This document shows, in pieces, positions 53,305-61,463 of a DNA stretch of 64,000 bases. Positions within the stretch are counted from its first letter, which is position 1. Each line of letters begins with the position of its first letter. Position numbers and translations under genes: made by a program. A model generated the notes under the pieces. The model was not told where the DNA came from. It did not search any database and worked only from the letters and a program-made list of their open reading frames with translations. Source of the DNA: Stutzerimonas stutzeri (lineage in GTDB: Bacteria; Pseudomonadota; Gammaproteobacteria; Pseudomonadales; Pseudomonadaceae); the NCBI RefSeq assembly GCF_024451105.1, contig NZ_JANGEY010000006.1:1-64000 (forward strand), given 5' to 3'.

Positions 53305-53340
53305 GGAATAGATAAATAATTTTTTATTCCTTAACAAAAT
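53305..53340. promoter_or_regulatory. AT-rich divergent control region with TATTCC inverted repeat
   Basis: AAGGAATA (53303-53310) and TATTCCTT (53325-53332) form an inverted repeat with a 14-base spacer in an A/T-rich island (about 53200-53340) in an otherwise GC-rich window. It lies between oscA (minus) and the hydrolase gene (plus). Similar TATTC blocks precede the porin, the sbp remnant and lsfA. CysB, the LysR regulator of sulfur genes, is the natural candidate; binding is inferred. Confidence 0.55.
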
Positions 53341-53392
53341 GAGGTCCACTTTCTACACTGCAGCGGACCAACCCATCCCGCGAGGCCAGACC

Positions 53393-53974
53393 ATGCGCCG
53401 TCACGCCGTCCACTACCTGATCCTGCCCGGCTGGCAGGGCTCCCCCGCCGAGCACTGGCAGAGCCACTGGCAGCGCGTGCTGCCCGAAGCCAGCCGGGTC
53501 GAGCAGGACGACTGGCTGCAGCCGCAGCGCGCAGACTGGGTGGCCCGTCTCGACCGCCATGTTGCAGCGGCGTCCGGGCGACTGATCCTGATCGCCCACA
53601 GTCTGGGCTGCATCACCCTCGCCCACTGGGCGGCACAGGCCAGACCGGAACTGCGCGACCGGGTGCTGGGTGCGCTGCTGGTGGCTCCGGCGGATGTGGA
53701 ACGCCCCGGCTGCCCGGAAGCGCTGCACAACTTCGCGCCCATCCCCAGCCAGCTGCTGCCCTTCCCCAGCCTGCTGGTCGGCTCGGACAACGATCCGGCC
53801 GCCACAGCGGTGCGGGCGCTGGAGATGGCTCGTAGCTGGGGAGCCCAGGCGGTGATCCTGCCCGGCGCCGGCCACATCAACGTCAAGTCCGGTCACTGCC
53901 AGTGGGAACAGGGGTTCGCCTACCTGTACCGCCTGCAGAACCTGATCGAGCAGAACGCTCGCCGCCTGGCCTGA
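53393..53974 (+). CDS. RBBP9/YdeN-type alpha/beta hydrolase
   Basis: A 193-residue serine hydrolase. YLILPGWQGSPAEHWQSHW is the family N-terminus, the nucleophile Ser lies in IAHSLGC, the acid in VGSDNDP, and His in GAGHIN. Cytoplasmic, substrate unknown. GAGG sits upstream of the ATG at 53393; an earlier ATG at 53339 lies inside the control region and has no ribosome site. Its position in the sulfur region suggests a role in scavenging, which is inference. Confidence 0.82.
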   Translation: MRRHAVHYLILPGWQGSPAEHWQSHWQRVLPEASRVEQDDWLQPQRADWVARLDRHVAAASGRLILIAHSLGCITLAHWAAQARPELRDRVLGALLVAPADVERPGCPEALHNFAPIPSQLLPFPSLLVGSDNDPAATAVRALEMARSWGAQAVILPGAGHINVKSGHCQWEQGFAYLYRLQNLIEQNARRLA

Positions 53975-54050
53975 GCCTGCAAATGAACGGCCACGCGGCG
54001 CACATCGACCCCTTCTGAACGGCCGGCATGGCTCCGGCCCGGAGCCTGCC

Positions 54051-54896
54051 ATGAGTCCGCACAACCCCCTCAACCAGCCCATCCTGACCTTCGCCGACGC
54101 CGAGCGCAGCCCGTTGAGCATCCGCGCCAAGGCCCTGGTGTTCGTCGATCCGCGCTCGCAGCGACTGCACGACGAGGTCGAGCGCCTGGCGCCCGGCTAC
54201 CAGCCGCTGCTGATCCGCGGCGAGACCGGCACCGGCAAGGAGCTGCTGGCCCGCCACATCCACCGCAGCAGTGGCCGGCCGGGGCTGTTCGTCGCCCTCA
54301 ACTGCGCCAGTCTCAGCCCGCAGCACGGCGAGGCCGAACTGTTCGGCCACGTTGCCGGGGTCGCCAACGGCTCGGCGAGCAGCCGCGCCGGCTGGTTCGG
54401 CTCGGCGCATGGCGGCACCCTCTACCTGGACGAGATCGGCGACCTGACCCTGGCGCTGCAACACAAGCTGCTGCGCGCCCTGGAGACCCGCGAGGTGTTG
54501 CGCGTCGGCGCGCGCGAGGCCAATCCGGTGGACGTGCGCCTGGTCGCCGCCACCAGCATCGAACTGCGACGTGCCGTGGCGGTGGGCAAGTTCGACGCGC
54601 GGCTGTTCGACTACCTCGATCAGGGCCAGTTGCTCCTGCCACCGCTGCGCGAGAGGCCGGCGGACATCCTGCCGCTGGCCGGCTACTTCCTCGGCGTGCA
54701 CGTCCAGCGTCTCGGCCTGCCGAGTGCGGAGATCACACCCGCCGCCCAGCAGGTGCTGGAGACCTACGCCTGGCCGGGCAACACCCGCGAGCTGGAGAGC
54801 GTGATCCAGCAGGCCCTGCTGGTGTGCGCCGCGCACATCGAGCCCGAGCATCTGGCCCTGCCGCTGGCACCCCCGGCGGGTGCGGGCGGCGCATGA
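54051..54896 (+). CDS. Stripped-down sigma-54-activator-like AAA+ protein
   Basis: A 281-residue protein made of the enhancer-binding-protein AAA+ domain only. Walker A GETGTGKE (57-64) and Walker B TLYLDEIG (123-130) are intact. The sigma-54 contact loop GAFTGA is replaced by GVANGS (103-108), and the segment that normally reads FREDLFHRL is FDARLFDYL (181-189), so both usual arginines are changed. There is neither an N-terminal sensor domain nor a C-terminal Fis HTH. It resembles SfnR-type sulfur regulators in context but probably cannot activate sigma-54 promoters alone. It lies 76 bp after the hydrolase gene and before the porin. Confidence 0.8.
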   Translation: MSPHNPLNQPILTFADAERSPLSIRAKALVFVDPRSQRLHDEVERLAPGYQPLLIRGETGTGKELLARHIHRSSGRPGLFVALNCASLSPQHGEAELFGHVAGVANGSASSRAGWFGSAHGGTLYLDEIGDLTLALQHKLLRALETREVLRVGAREANPVDVRLVAATSIELRRAVAVGKFDARLFDYLDQGQLLLPPLRERPADILPLAGYFLGVHVQRLGLPSAEITPAAQQVLETYAWPGNTRELESVIQQALLVCAAHIEPEHLALPLAPPAGAGGA

Positions 54897-54965
54897 CGCG
54901 AATGGCGCCGGCGGGCGTGCGGCCTGCCCTGGCGCAGCTTCCCGCCTTATTGAACCCGCCATTAT

Positions 54966-55010
54966 ATTCTAAATTAGAATAACAAAATAAAAATATATTC
55001 TTTTTAGGAT
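54966..55010 (+). promoter_or_regulatory. AT-rich control region of the porin gene
   Basis: A perfect palindrome ATTCTAAATTAGAAT (54966-54980) is followed by TATTCTTTTTAGGAT (54996-55010). The second block is almost the same as TATTCTTTTTAATCC at 59445 upstream of lsfA. The porin starts 138 bp further on. CysB binding is the most likely reading; not tested. Confidence 0.55.
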
Positions 55011-55147
55011 TATGCGTTTTCACATATCGTCACCACACCGACATGCGCATGTCCCTTTCCATGACTGTCGGCCCGTGATTGCCCATTCGACCACGAAACG
55101 CCCGCACGGCCGGCTCATCCAGCACTCAAGCTTTGGAGCATCGAGCA

Positions 55148-56479
55148 ATGAACAAGTCCACTCTGGCCCTGGCCATCGTGGCGGGCATCGTGGGTCTGCC
55201 ATCCGTGCAGCAGGCGTCCGCCGCAGGTTTCATCGAAGACGGCAAGGCCAGCCTCGGCCTGCGCAACTTCTATTTCGAACGCAACGCCAAGAACACCACC
55301 AACGACAACAGCGAAGCCAGCGAGTGGGGCCAGGGCTTCATCTTCAACTACGCCTCCGGCTACACCGCAGGCACCGTGGGCTTCGGCGTGGACGCCATCG
55401 GCCTGCTCGGCGTCAAGCTGGACTCCGGCGGCCGTGATAACAAGGCCGGTCGCGACCGCACCCCCGGTCATCTGTTCCCGCTGGAGAGCGACGGCAGCGC
55501 GGTGGACGAGTACAGCAAGGCCGGCCTGACCGCCAAGGCCAAGGTCTCCAGGACCGAACTGCGCCTCGGCACCCTGCAGCCCAAGCTGCCGGTGGTGACC
55601 TTCAACGACGGTCGCCTGCTACCGCAGCTGTTCGAGGGCGGCCAGATCACCTCCGGCGAGATCGACGACCTGACCCTCACCGCCGGCCAGCTGGAGCACG
55701 CCAAGGGCCGCAGCTCTACCGACAGCACCGGCCTGGCGATCGGCGGCGCCGCCAATGGTGTCGATTCGAACAAGTTCTACTTCGCCGGTGGCGACTACAA
55801 GCTGACCAGGGACCTGACTGCGCAGTACTACTTCGGCAACCTCGAGGACTTCTACGAGCAGCACTTCCTCGGCCTGGTGCACAACTGGGCGCTGCCGGTC
55901 GGCGCGCTGAAGACCGACCTGCGCTACTTCGACAGCAGCTCCGACGGCAACAACGCCAGCTTCGCCGGCCGCGCCGAAGGCTATCGCAGCAACGGTTTCT
56001 GGAAGGCCGGAGACACCAACGCCGGCGAGGTCGACAACCGCACCTGGAGCGCCCTGTTCACCTATACCCTCGGCGCGCATGCCGTCGACCTGGGCTACCA
56101 GCAGGTCGACGGCGACAGCGACTTCCCCTTCCTCAATCAGGGCGACGGCGCCTCCAGCTACCTGATCACCGACCGCCAGATCGCCAAGTTCCAGAACGCC
56201 GGCGAGCGTACCTGGCTGGCCGGCTACGGCTACGACTTCGCCACGCTCGGCGCACCGGGCCTGAAGGCCAGCGTGGTCTACCTGAGCGGCGACAACATCG
56301 ACGCGGCCAATGGCGAGAACAAGGAGTGGGAACGCGACTTGCGCCTCGACTACACCCTGCAAGACGGCGCGCTCAAGGGCCTCAACCTGTCCTGGCGCAA
56401 CGCCAGCCTGCGCGGCAATGACAGCACCGACCTCGACGAGAACCGCCTGATCGTCAGCTACACCCTGCCGCTGCTGTAA
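55148..56479 (+). CDS. OprD-family outer-membrane porin
   Basis: A 443-residue porin. A signal peptide ends at QASAAGF (about residue 26), followed by FIEDGKASLGLRNFYFER, the OprD-family start, and alternating beta strands to a C-terminal aromatic/hydrophobic end (LIVSYTLPLL). It would take up small anions or organic acids; the sulfur-starvation setting suggests sulfate esters or sulfonates. The ATG at 55148 follows GGAG about 10 bases away. A terminator follows. Confidence 0.88.
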   Translation: MNKSTLALAIVAGIVGLPSVQQASAAGFIEDGKASLGLRNFYFERNAKNTTNDNSEASEWGQGFIFNYASGYTAGTVGFGVDAIGLLGVKLDSGGRDNKAGRDRTPGHLFPLESDGSAVDEYSKAGLTAKAKVSRTELRLGTLQPKLPVVTFNDGRLLPQLFEGGQITSGEIDDLTLTAGQLEHAKGRSSTDSTGLAIGGAANGVDSNKFYFAGGDYKLTRDLTAQYYFGNLEDFYEQHFLGLVHNWALPVGALKTDLRYFDSSSDGNNASFAGRAEGYRSNGFWKAGDTNAGEVDNRTWSALFTYTLGAHAVDLGYQQVDGDSDFPFLNQGDGASSYLITDRQIAKFQNAGERTWLAGYGYDFATLGAPGLKASVVYLSGDNIDAANGENKEWERDLRLDYTLQDGALKGLNLSWRNASLRGNDSTDLDENRLIVSYTLPLL

Positions 56480-56496
56480 GCCGGCAGCCGCAACCG

Positions 56497-56667
56497 TTAC
56501 CCGGCACAGCCCGGCGGAACGATCCGCCGGGCTTTTCGCCGATCTGCCATGGGCAGGTCAGCACCCCGCGCCAGCGCGCTGCGCAGGAACAGCAGCAAGC
56601 GCGCCTCGGGTGCGACGCCGGCGGGCAGCAGCTCCTCGATGCCGGGCAGGCGGGTGGCCCACTTCAT
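56497..56667 (-). CDS. Possible small protein downstream of chrA
   Basis: A 56-residue frame starting at ATG 56667, ten bases after the chrA stop, with GAGG about 8 bases upstream. The product begins MKWATRLPGIEELLPAGV and is Leu/Ala/Arg-rich (EARLLLFLRSALARG), then basic. It overlaps the porin terminator on the opposite strand, so its last third may be accidental. I do not recognise it; it could be the remnant of a longer gene cut by the chrBA insertion. Confidence 0.3.
   Translation of the reverse strand: MKWATRLPGIEELLPAGVAPEARLLLFLRSALARGADLPMADRRKARRIVPPGCAG
56508..56536 (+). terminator. Intrinsic terminator of the porin gene
   Basis: AGCCCGGCGGA-ACGAT-(T)CCGCCGGGCT followed by TTTT. 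Confidence 0.88.
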
Positions 56668-56676
56668 CCGACATCC

Positions 56677-58023
56677 TCAAACGATGTAAGTGTGGACGAG
56701 GCCGATGGCGGCGCAGGCGCCGATCACTTTCATGATGTCCTGCTTGTACTTCCACAGGGCGAGGAAGGCCGCCACCGAGATCAGCGCGTAGAACCACTCG
56801 AAGCCGCCGGAGAGCGGCGCGGCCTCGGTGGCATTGGGGAAGATCACGTGCCAGCCGAAAAAGAGGGCCAGGTTGAGGATCACACCCACCACGGCGGCGG
56901 TGATGCCGGTTAGCGGCGCGGTGAATTTCAGGTCGCCGTGGGTGGACTCCACCAGGGGGGCGCCGGCCAGGATGAACACGAAGCTGGGCAGAAAGGTGAA
57001 GAAGGTGGCCACCGTGGCACCTGCGAAGCCGGCCAGCAGCAAGGCATCCGGCCCGAAGATTTCCTTGCTCCAGGCACCGATGAAGCCGACGAAGGACACC
57101 ACCATGATAAGCGGCCCCGGTGTGGTCTCACCCAACGCCAGGCCGTCGATCATCTGCGTGCCGGTCAGCCACTGATGCTGTTCGACCCCGCCCTGATAGA
57201 CATAGGGCAGCACCGCGTAGGCGCCACCGAAGGTGACGAAGGCCGCCTTGGTGAAGAACTCGCCCATGTCCCGCAACACCGGGTGGTCCAGCAAGGCGAT
57301 GGCCGAAGCCCAGATCGCCAGAGCCACGATCAGGAGGGTGAAGAGATAGGACCAGCGAAAGCGCGTATGGGCGATGGGCTGGGTGTCGTCATCGATGAGC
57401 GCCGGCCCGTAATGCTTGTCCGACGCGCCGTGGCCGCCGCCGATCTTGAACTTGTCCGGGACCACCTTGCCGCCGATGAAGCCCAGGATGCCGGCCATGA
57501 CGACAATGTAGGGAAAGGGCACGCGGAAGACGAAGATCGCGATGAAGGACAGGGCCGCCAGCCCCCACAGGAGGTTGTTCTTCAGGGCACGCGAACCGAT
57601 GCGCCAGGCGGCGAACACCACGATGGCCACCACCGCCGGCTTGATGCCGTTGAACACCCCCTGCACGAAGGTGAGGTCGCCGAAGACCAGGTAGACGTAG
57701 GTGAGCGCCGCGAGGATGAACAGCGAAGGCAGCACGAACAGCACGCCGGCAACGATGCCGCCCCAGGTCCGATGCAGCAGCCAGCCGATGTAGATGGCGA
57801 GTTGCTGCGCCTCCGGGCCGGGCAGCAGCATGCAGTAGTTGAGCGCGTGCAGGAAGCGCTGCTCGGAAATCCAGCGGCGTTTCTCCACCAGCTCCTGGTG
57901 CATGATGGAGATCTGCCCCGCCGGGCCGCCGAAACTGATGAAGCCCAGTTTGAGCCAGTAGACGAAGGCCTCCCAGAACGAGGGATGGGCCGGTCGCTGT
58001 CGCGATGGGGTCGGGGTGTTCAC
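56677..58023 (-). CDS. chrA: Chromate transporter ChrA
   Basis: A 448-residue CHR-family membrane protein with two homologous halves. The N-half motif FGGPAGQISIMHQELV and LPGPEAQQLAIYIG, and the C-half motif TFGGAYAVLPYV with TTPGPLIM, are intact. It pumps chromate out of the cytoplasm. It overlaps chrB by 4 bp. Chromate enters cells through the sulfate permease encoded 6 kb away. Confidence 0.95.
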   Translation of the reverse strand: MNTPTPSRQRPAHPSFWEAFVYWLKLGFISFGGPAGQISIMHQELVEKRRWISEQRFLHALNYCMLLPGPEAQQLAIYIGWLLHRTWGGIVAGVLFVLPSLFILAALTYVYLVFGDLTFVQGVFNGIKPAVVAIVVFAAWRIGSRALKNNLLWGLAALSFIAIFVFRVPFPYIVVMAGILGFIGGKVVPDKFKIGGGHGASDKHYGPALIDDDTQPIAHTRFRWSYLFTLLIVALAIWASAIALLDHPVLRDMGEFFTKAAFVTFGGAYAVLPYVYQGGVEQHQWLTGTQMIDGLALGETTPGPLIMVVSFVGFIGAWSKEIFGPDALLLAGFAGATVATFFTFLPSFVFILAGAPLVESTHGDLKFTAPLTGITAAVVGVILNLALFFGWHVIFPNATEAAPLSGGFEWFYALISVAAFLALWKYKQDIMKVIGACAAIGLVHTYIV

Positions 58024-58964
58024 GTTGTCTTGTCCTCGTAACTCTTGAGTAGCCAGTCAAAGACTTCGGCTGCGCGGGCAAGCAGCGCGTCGTCGTCGGG
58101 CTCGGATGCCCGCAGGCCGGCAAGCAGCGATTCGATGCCCGGCGCTTCCGCGACTGGCAGCCCTCCCACATCCAGGCAATGCACCAGCTCGCCCAGACGG
58201 ACCAGTGCAGGAGCTGAATCCAGTCCGAAACTCGCCAGTAGCGTCTCGAAGGTGACCTTGGCGCCCACGTGACTGAAGGTGGCGCCGTCGAAATCGAAGC
58301 CGAGCCAGTCATTGCGGCAGTCGCTGGGGCTCGCCAGCCAGACGATGCGCGCGCTCGGATCGATGAATCGCCGGATCAGCCAGGCCGAAGCGAGTCGATC
58401 CACCCACGGGCGCGCCCGCGTGGCCCAGGTCCGGCCCCGATAGTCGGCGTGCTCCAGCCGCGGAATATCTGCCTGCCTGGCGGTCGGCTCGTCGGGAGAC
58501 AGGCGGCGGGTGATCTCGTCGCGCAGCTCGTCGAGCAGGCTCAAGGTCTGCCGCTGCGCCTCGCCGGGGAAGAAGTCGATGCGCGTCACCTGCTCGAAGC
58601 GGCGCACGAGCGTCTGGAGCTTGCGTGCGGCAGCGACGCCACCCAGGAATGCCGGGGTCCGTCCGAGCGCTTTGATCTCCTCGGCGATGCTGGCGTACTC
58701 CTCGCTCCGGTCGAACAGGGTGCATAGCGCGGCCTCCTGGGCGTCGTCACATCCCGAGAGTCGATAGACCTCGCCGCTGCCCTCGACTTCCAGCGCCTGC
58801 GCCGCCACTTCGTCCAGCGCTGCGGCGTTGTCGGTCGAGTCGGGCAGCAGATAAACCCCATCGCGCAGCGTCGCGCAGCCCAGCGCTTTGACAGAGCGCC
58901 AGACACGCATGCGTCCGGTCGATGCCTTGGTGGGCAGGCTGACGAATAAGGCAAGAAAGCTCAA
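58020..58964 (-). CDS. chrB: Chromate-responsive regulator ChrB
   Basis: A 314-residue ChrB. The N-terminal SLPTKASTGRMRVWRSVKALGCATLRDGVYLLP and C-terminal AHQLASAWLIRRFIDP-type block with FDGATFSHVG are family marks. ChrB represses the chr operon until chromate is present. I place the start at TTG 58964, because AAGGAG lies exactly six bases upstream; a TTG at 58985 would add seven residues without a ribosome site. No ATG in frame precedes the conserved N-terminus. Confidence 0.88.
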   Translation of the reverse strand: MSFLALFVSLPTKASTGRMRVWRSVKALGCATLRDGVYLLPDSTDNAAALDEVAAQALEVEGSGEVYRLSGCDDAQEAALCTLFDRSEEYASIAEEIKALGRTPAFLGGVAAARKLQTLVRRFEQVTRIDFFPGEAQRQTLSLLDELRDEITRRLSPDEPTARQADIPRLEHADYRGRTWATRARPWVDRLASAWLIRRFIDPSARIVWLASPSDCRNDWLGFDFDGATFSHVGAKVTFETLLASFGLDSAPALVRLGELVHCLDVGGLPVAEAPGIESLLAGLRASEPDDDALLARAAEVFDWLLKSYEDKTT

Positions 58965-59110
58965 GAAAGGCTCCTTCGTCGACAAGGGTCTCTTGTAATA
59001 GATGCTACAGCTCGTAATAGATAAAACTCAATTACTTTTGCGGCAGCAGCTCAAGGCATAGCGTGGTGCCAGTATGGTCTAGCGCGAACGCAGCCCGGCG
59101 GTTTGCGGAC

Positions 59111-59282
59111 TCACTGGGTGGCGTAGACCTGGTCGAATACTCCGCCGTCGTTGAAGTGGGTCTGCGGCCATTCGCCGAAGTTTCTGGAAGGCGACGTTGT
59201 ACTCCTTGTAGAAGTCGCGCATCACGTCGCAGGAGATCTTGAGCAGGCTGGCGGCCCGCAGAGAGGCGAGCAGCCACTTCAT
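59111..59282 (-). pseudogene. Internally deleted sbp remnant
   Basis: Start ATG 59282 encodes a short leader, then LLKISCDVMRDFYKEYNVAFQK, which aligns with the Sbp mature N-terminus ([22 protein letters not shown] pattern). After a break near 59180 a second frame reads [15 protein letters not shown] and stops at 59113-59111, matching the Sbp C-terminus. About 270 central residues are gone and the two ends are out of frame. It is a dead second sulfate-binding protein. Its promoter-type repeat survives at 59337-59353. Confidence 0.85.
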
Positions 59283-59336
59283 CGGGCAATCCCAGGGATC
59301 TGGACAGAGGAACGCAGGACTATAGAAAAGACCGTT

Positions 59337-59353
59337 TATTCCATAAAAGAATA
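59337..59353 (-). promoter_or_regulatory. Relic TATTC inverted repeat upstream of the sbp remnant
   Basis: TATTC (59337-59341) and GAATA (59349-59353) around a 7-base centre, 55 bp upstream of the remnant start. It looks like the repeat before oscA and probably is the leftover sulfur-starvation promoter. Confidence 0.45.
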
Positions 59354-59420
59354 TTTGGTTACTTGATTAGTCTTCACCTGCATAAGCAAGGCCGGATCTG
59401 GCCGCCAGCCATATATCTCT

Positions 59421-59460
59421 AAAAGAAATTAGAAAATACAAATCTATTCTTTTTAATCCT
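59421..59460 (+). promoter_or_regulatory. AT-rich control region of lsfA
   Basis: CTAAAAGAAATTAG (59420-59433) followed by TATTCTTTTTAATCC (59445-59459), 61 bp before the lsfA start. The second block is shared with the porin promoter region. The stretch 58986-59110 between chrB and the sbp remnant has no gene or clear signal, and 59354-59420 is AT-rich without a gene. Confidence 0.55.
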
Positions 59461-59520
59461 TATCGATCCTGAGCATAGTGGCTTCCACCCAAGGTCATCC
59501 CCCTTCTGAGGAGCAACAGC

Positions 59521-60159
59521 ATGAGCATCCGCCTCGGCGACATCGCCCCCGACTTCGAACAGGAATCCAGCGTCGGCCGCATCCGTTTCCACGAGTGGCT
59601 CGGCGACAGCTGGGGCATCCTGTTCTCCCACCCGGCCGACTTCACCCCAGTGTGCACCACCGAGCTGGGCTTCACCGCCAAGCTCAAGGGCGAGTTCGCC
59701 CAGCGCGGCGTCAAGGCCATCGCCCTGTCGGTCGACCCGGTGGACTCGCACCTGAAGTGGATCGAGGACATCGAGGAGACCCAGGACACCCAGGTCAACT
59801 TCCCGATCCTCGCCGACGCCGACCGCAAGGTCTCCGACCTCTACGACCTGATCCACCCGAACGCCAGCGACACCCTGACCGTGCGCTCGCTGTTCATCAT
59901 CGACCCGAACAAGAAGGTGCGGCTGATCATCACCTACCCGGCCAGTACCGGGCGCAACTTCCACGAGATCCTGCGGGTGATCGACTCGCTGCAGCTGACC
60001 GACCACCACAAGGTCGCCACCCCGGCCAACTGGCAGGACGGCGACGAGGTGGTGATCGTGCCCTCGCTCAAGGACGAGGAAGAGATCCGGCAGCGCTTCC
60101 CGAAAGGCTACCGCGCGGTGAAGCCCTACCTGCGCCTGACGCCGCAGCCGAACCGCTGA
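59521..60159 (+). CDS. lsfA: 1-Cys peroxiredoxin LsfA
   Basis: A 212-residue Prx6-type peroxiredoxin. The peroxidatic Cys45 lies in PADFTPVCTTELG and the DPVDSHLKWIEDI block is typical. LsfA is made during sulfate starvation in Pseudomonas, beside ssu genes, and reduces peroxides. GAGGAGC precedes the ATG. A terminator follows, so ssuA probably has another promoter or depends on read-through. Confidence 0.95.
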   Translation: MSIRLGDIAPDFEQESSVGRIRFHEWLGDSWGILFSHPADFTPVCTTELGFTAKLKGEFAQRGVKAIALSVDPVDSHLKWIEDIEETQDTQVNFPILADADRKVSDLYDLIHPNASDTLTVRSLFIIDPNKKVRLIITYPASTGRNFHEILRVIDSLQLTDHHKVATPANWQDGDEVVIVPSLKDEEEIRQRFPKGYRAVKPYLRLTPQPNR

Positions 60160-60189
60160 ATTTCGACCCTCAAGCCACGCATGGGGTTT

Positions 60190-60221
60190 GGGGCCTGCCA
60201 GGCAGAACAGGCCCCTTTTTT
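60190..60221 (+). terminator. Intrinsic terminator of lsfA
   Basis: GGGGCCTG (60190-60197) pairs with CAGGCCCC (60208-60215), followed by TTTTTT. Confidence 0.85.
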
Positions 60222-60400
60222 ATTCGTTACCGACGACGCGCCCGTCCGGGCAGCGTCGTCCTCTCTCCGGGCGAGCGCTCCCGCGCAGCCCCTGTCTTTT
60301 CCGCCCCGCCCATCCGGGAAGGGGGGCAGTAAAAGTCCTCACTCGTCCGCCAACGGACCAGCAGGCATCCACCCAACGACTTGCATATAAGGAGAGCGCC

Positions 60401-61363
60401 ATGCGCACTACCTACCTGCGTCGCGGACTGGTCGCCCTGCTGGCTGCAGCGATCTCTTCCGCCGCCCTCGCCGCCGACGACGCGCACACCCTGCGCATCG
60501 GTTACCAGAAGTACGGCACCCTGGTGCTGCTCAAGGCCAAGGGCAGCCTGGAGCAGCGCCTCGCCGCCCAGGGCGTGAAGGTGCAGTGGACCGAGTTCCC
60601 CGGCGGCCCGCAGCTGCTCGAAGGCCTCAACGTCGGCTCGATCGACTTCGGCGTGACCGGCGAGACCCCGCCGGTGTTCGCCCAGGCCGCCGGCGCCGAC
60701 CTGCGCTACGTGGCCTTCGACCAGCCGGCGCCGACCGGCGAGGCGATCCTGGTGCCCAAGGGCTCGCCGATCACCTCGGTGGCCGAACTCAAGGGCAAGA
60801 AGGTCGCCCTCAACAAGGGCTCAAACGTGCACTACCTGCTGGTACGCGCCCTGGAGGATGCCGGCCTGTCGATCACCGACGTCACCCCCGTCTACCTGCC
60901 GCCGGCCGATGCCCGCGCCGCCTTCGAGCGCGGCAGCGTCGATGCCTGGGTGATCTGGGATCCGTTCCAGGCCGCCGCCGAGAAGCAGCTCGAAGCGCGC
61001 ACCCTGCGCGATGGCAGCGGGCTGGTCGACAACCACCAGTTCTACCTGGCCCGCGGCGACTACGCCAAACAGTACCCGCAGGTGGTCGGCACCCTGGTCG
61101 AGGAGATCCGCAGCGTCGGCGAGGAAGCCAAGGCCGACGTGCAGCAGGCCACCGCGCAGATCGCCCCGCTGATCGGTCTGCCGGCCGAGATCACTGCCCT
61201 GGCCCTGTCGCGCCAGCAGTACGACACCCAGTTCATCACGCCCGAGGTGGTGGAGGCCCAGCAGAAGATCGCCGACACCTTCGCCGACCTCAAGCTGATC
61301 CCCAGGCGCCTGACCATCAAGGACGTGGTCTGGACCCCGCCGGCCAAGGTCGCCCAGCAGTAA
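60401..61363 (+). CDS. ssuA: Alkanesulfonate-binding protein SsuA
   Basis: A 320-residue periplasmic binding protein. The signal peptide ends at AALAADD (about residue 23). [38 protein letters not shown] and [12 protein letters not shown] are SsuA marks. AAGGAGA precedes the ATG at 60401; the longer frame from 60188 is unsupported. It feeds SsuBC. In most pseudomonads ssuE comes between lsfA and ssuA; here it is absent. Confidence 0.93.
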   Translation: MRTTYLRRGLVALLAAAISSAALAADDAHTLRIGYQKYGTLVLLKAKGSLEQRLAAQGVKVQWTEFPGGPQLLEGLNVGSIDFGVTGETPPVFAQAAGADLRYVAFDQPAPTGEAILVPKGSPITSVAELKGKKVALNKGSNVHYLLVRALEDAGLSITDVTPVYLPPADARAAFERGSVDAWVIWDPFQAAAEKQLEARTLRDGSGLVDNHQFYLARGDYAKQYPQVVGTLVEEIRSVGEEAKADVQQATAQIAPLIGLPAEITALALSRQQYDTQFITPEVVEAQQKIADTFADLKLIPRRLTIKDVVWTPPAKVAQQ

Positions 61364-61463
61364 GCCCGCAGGCGGGCACTGCGCCCGCCTGCCCTCCTCT
61401 CGAGTCATCGCGCGCATGAGCTACGCCCCACCGCCGGCGCGCCCAGTTTTCAGGAATACAGCG

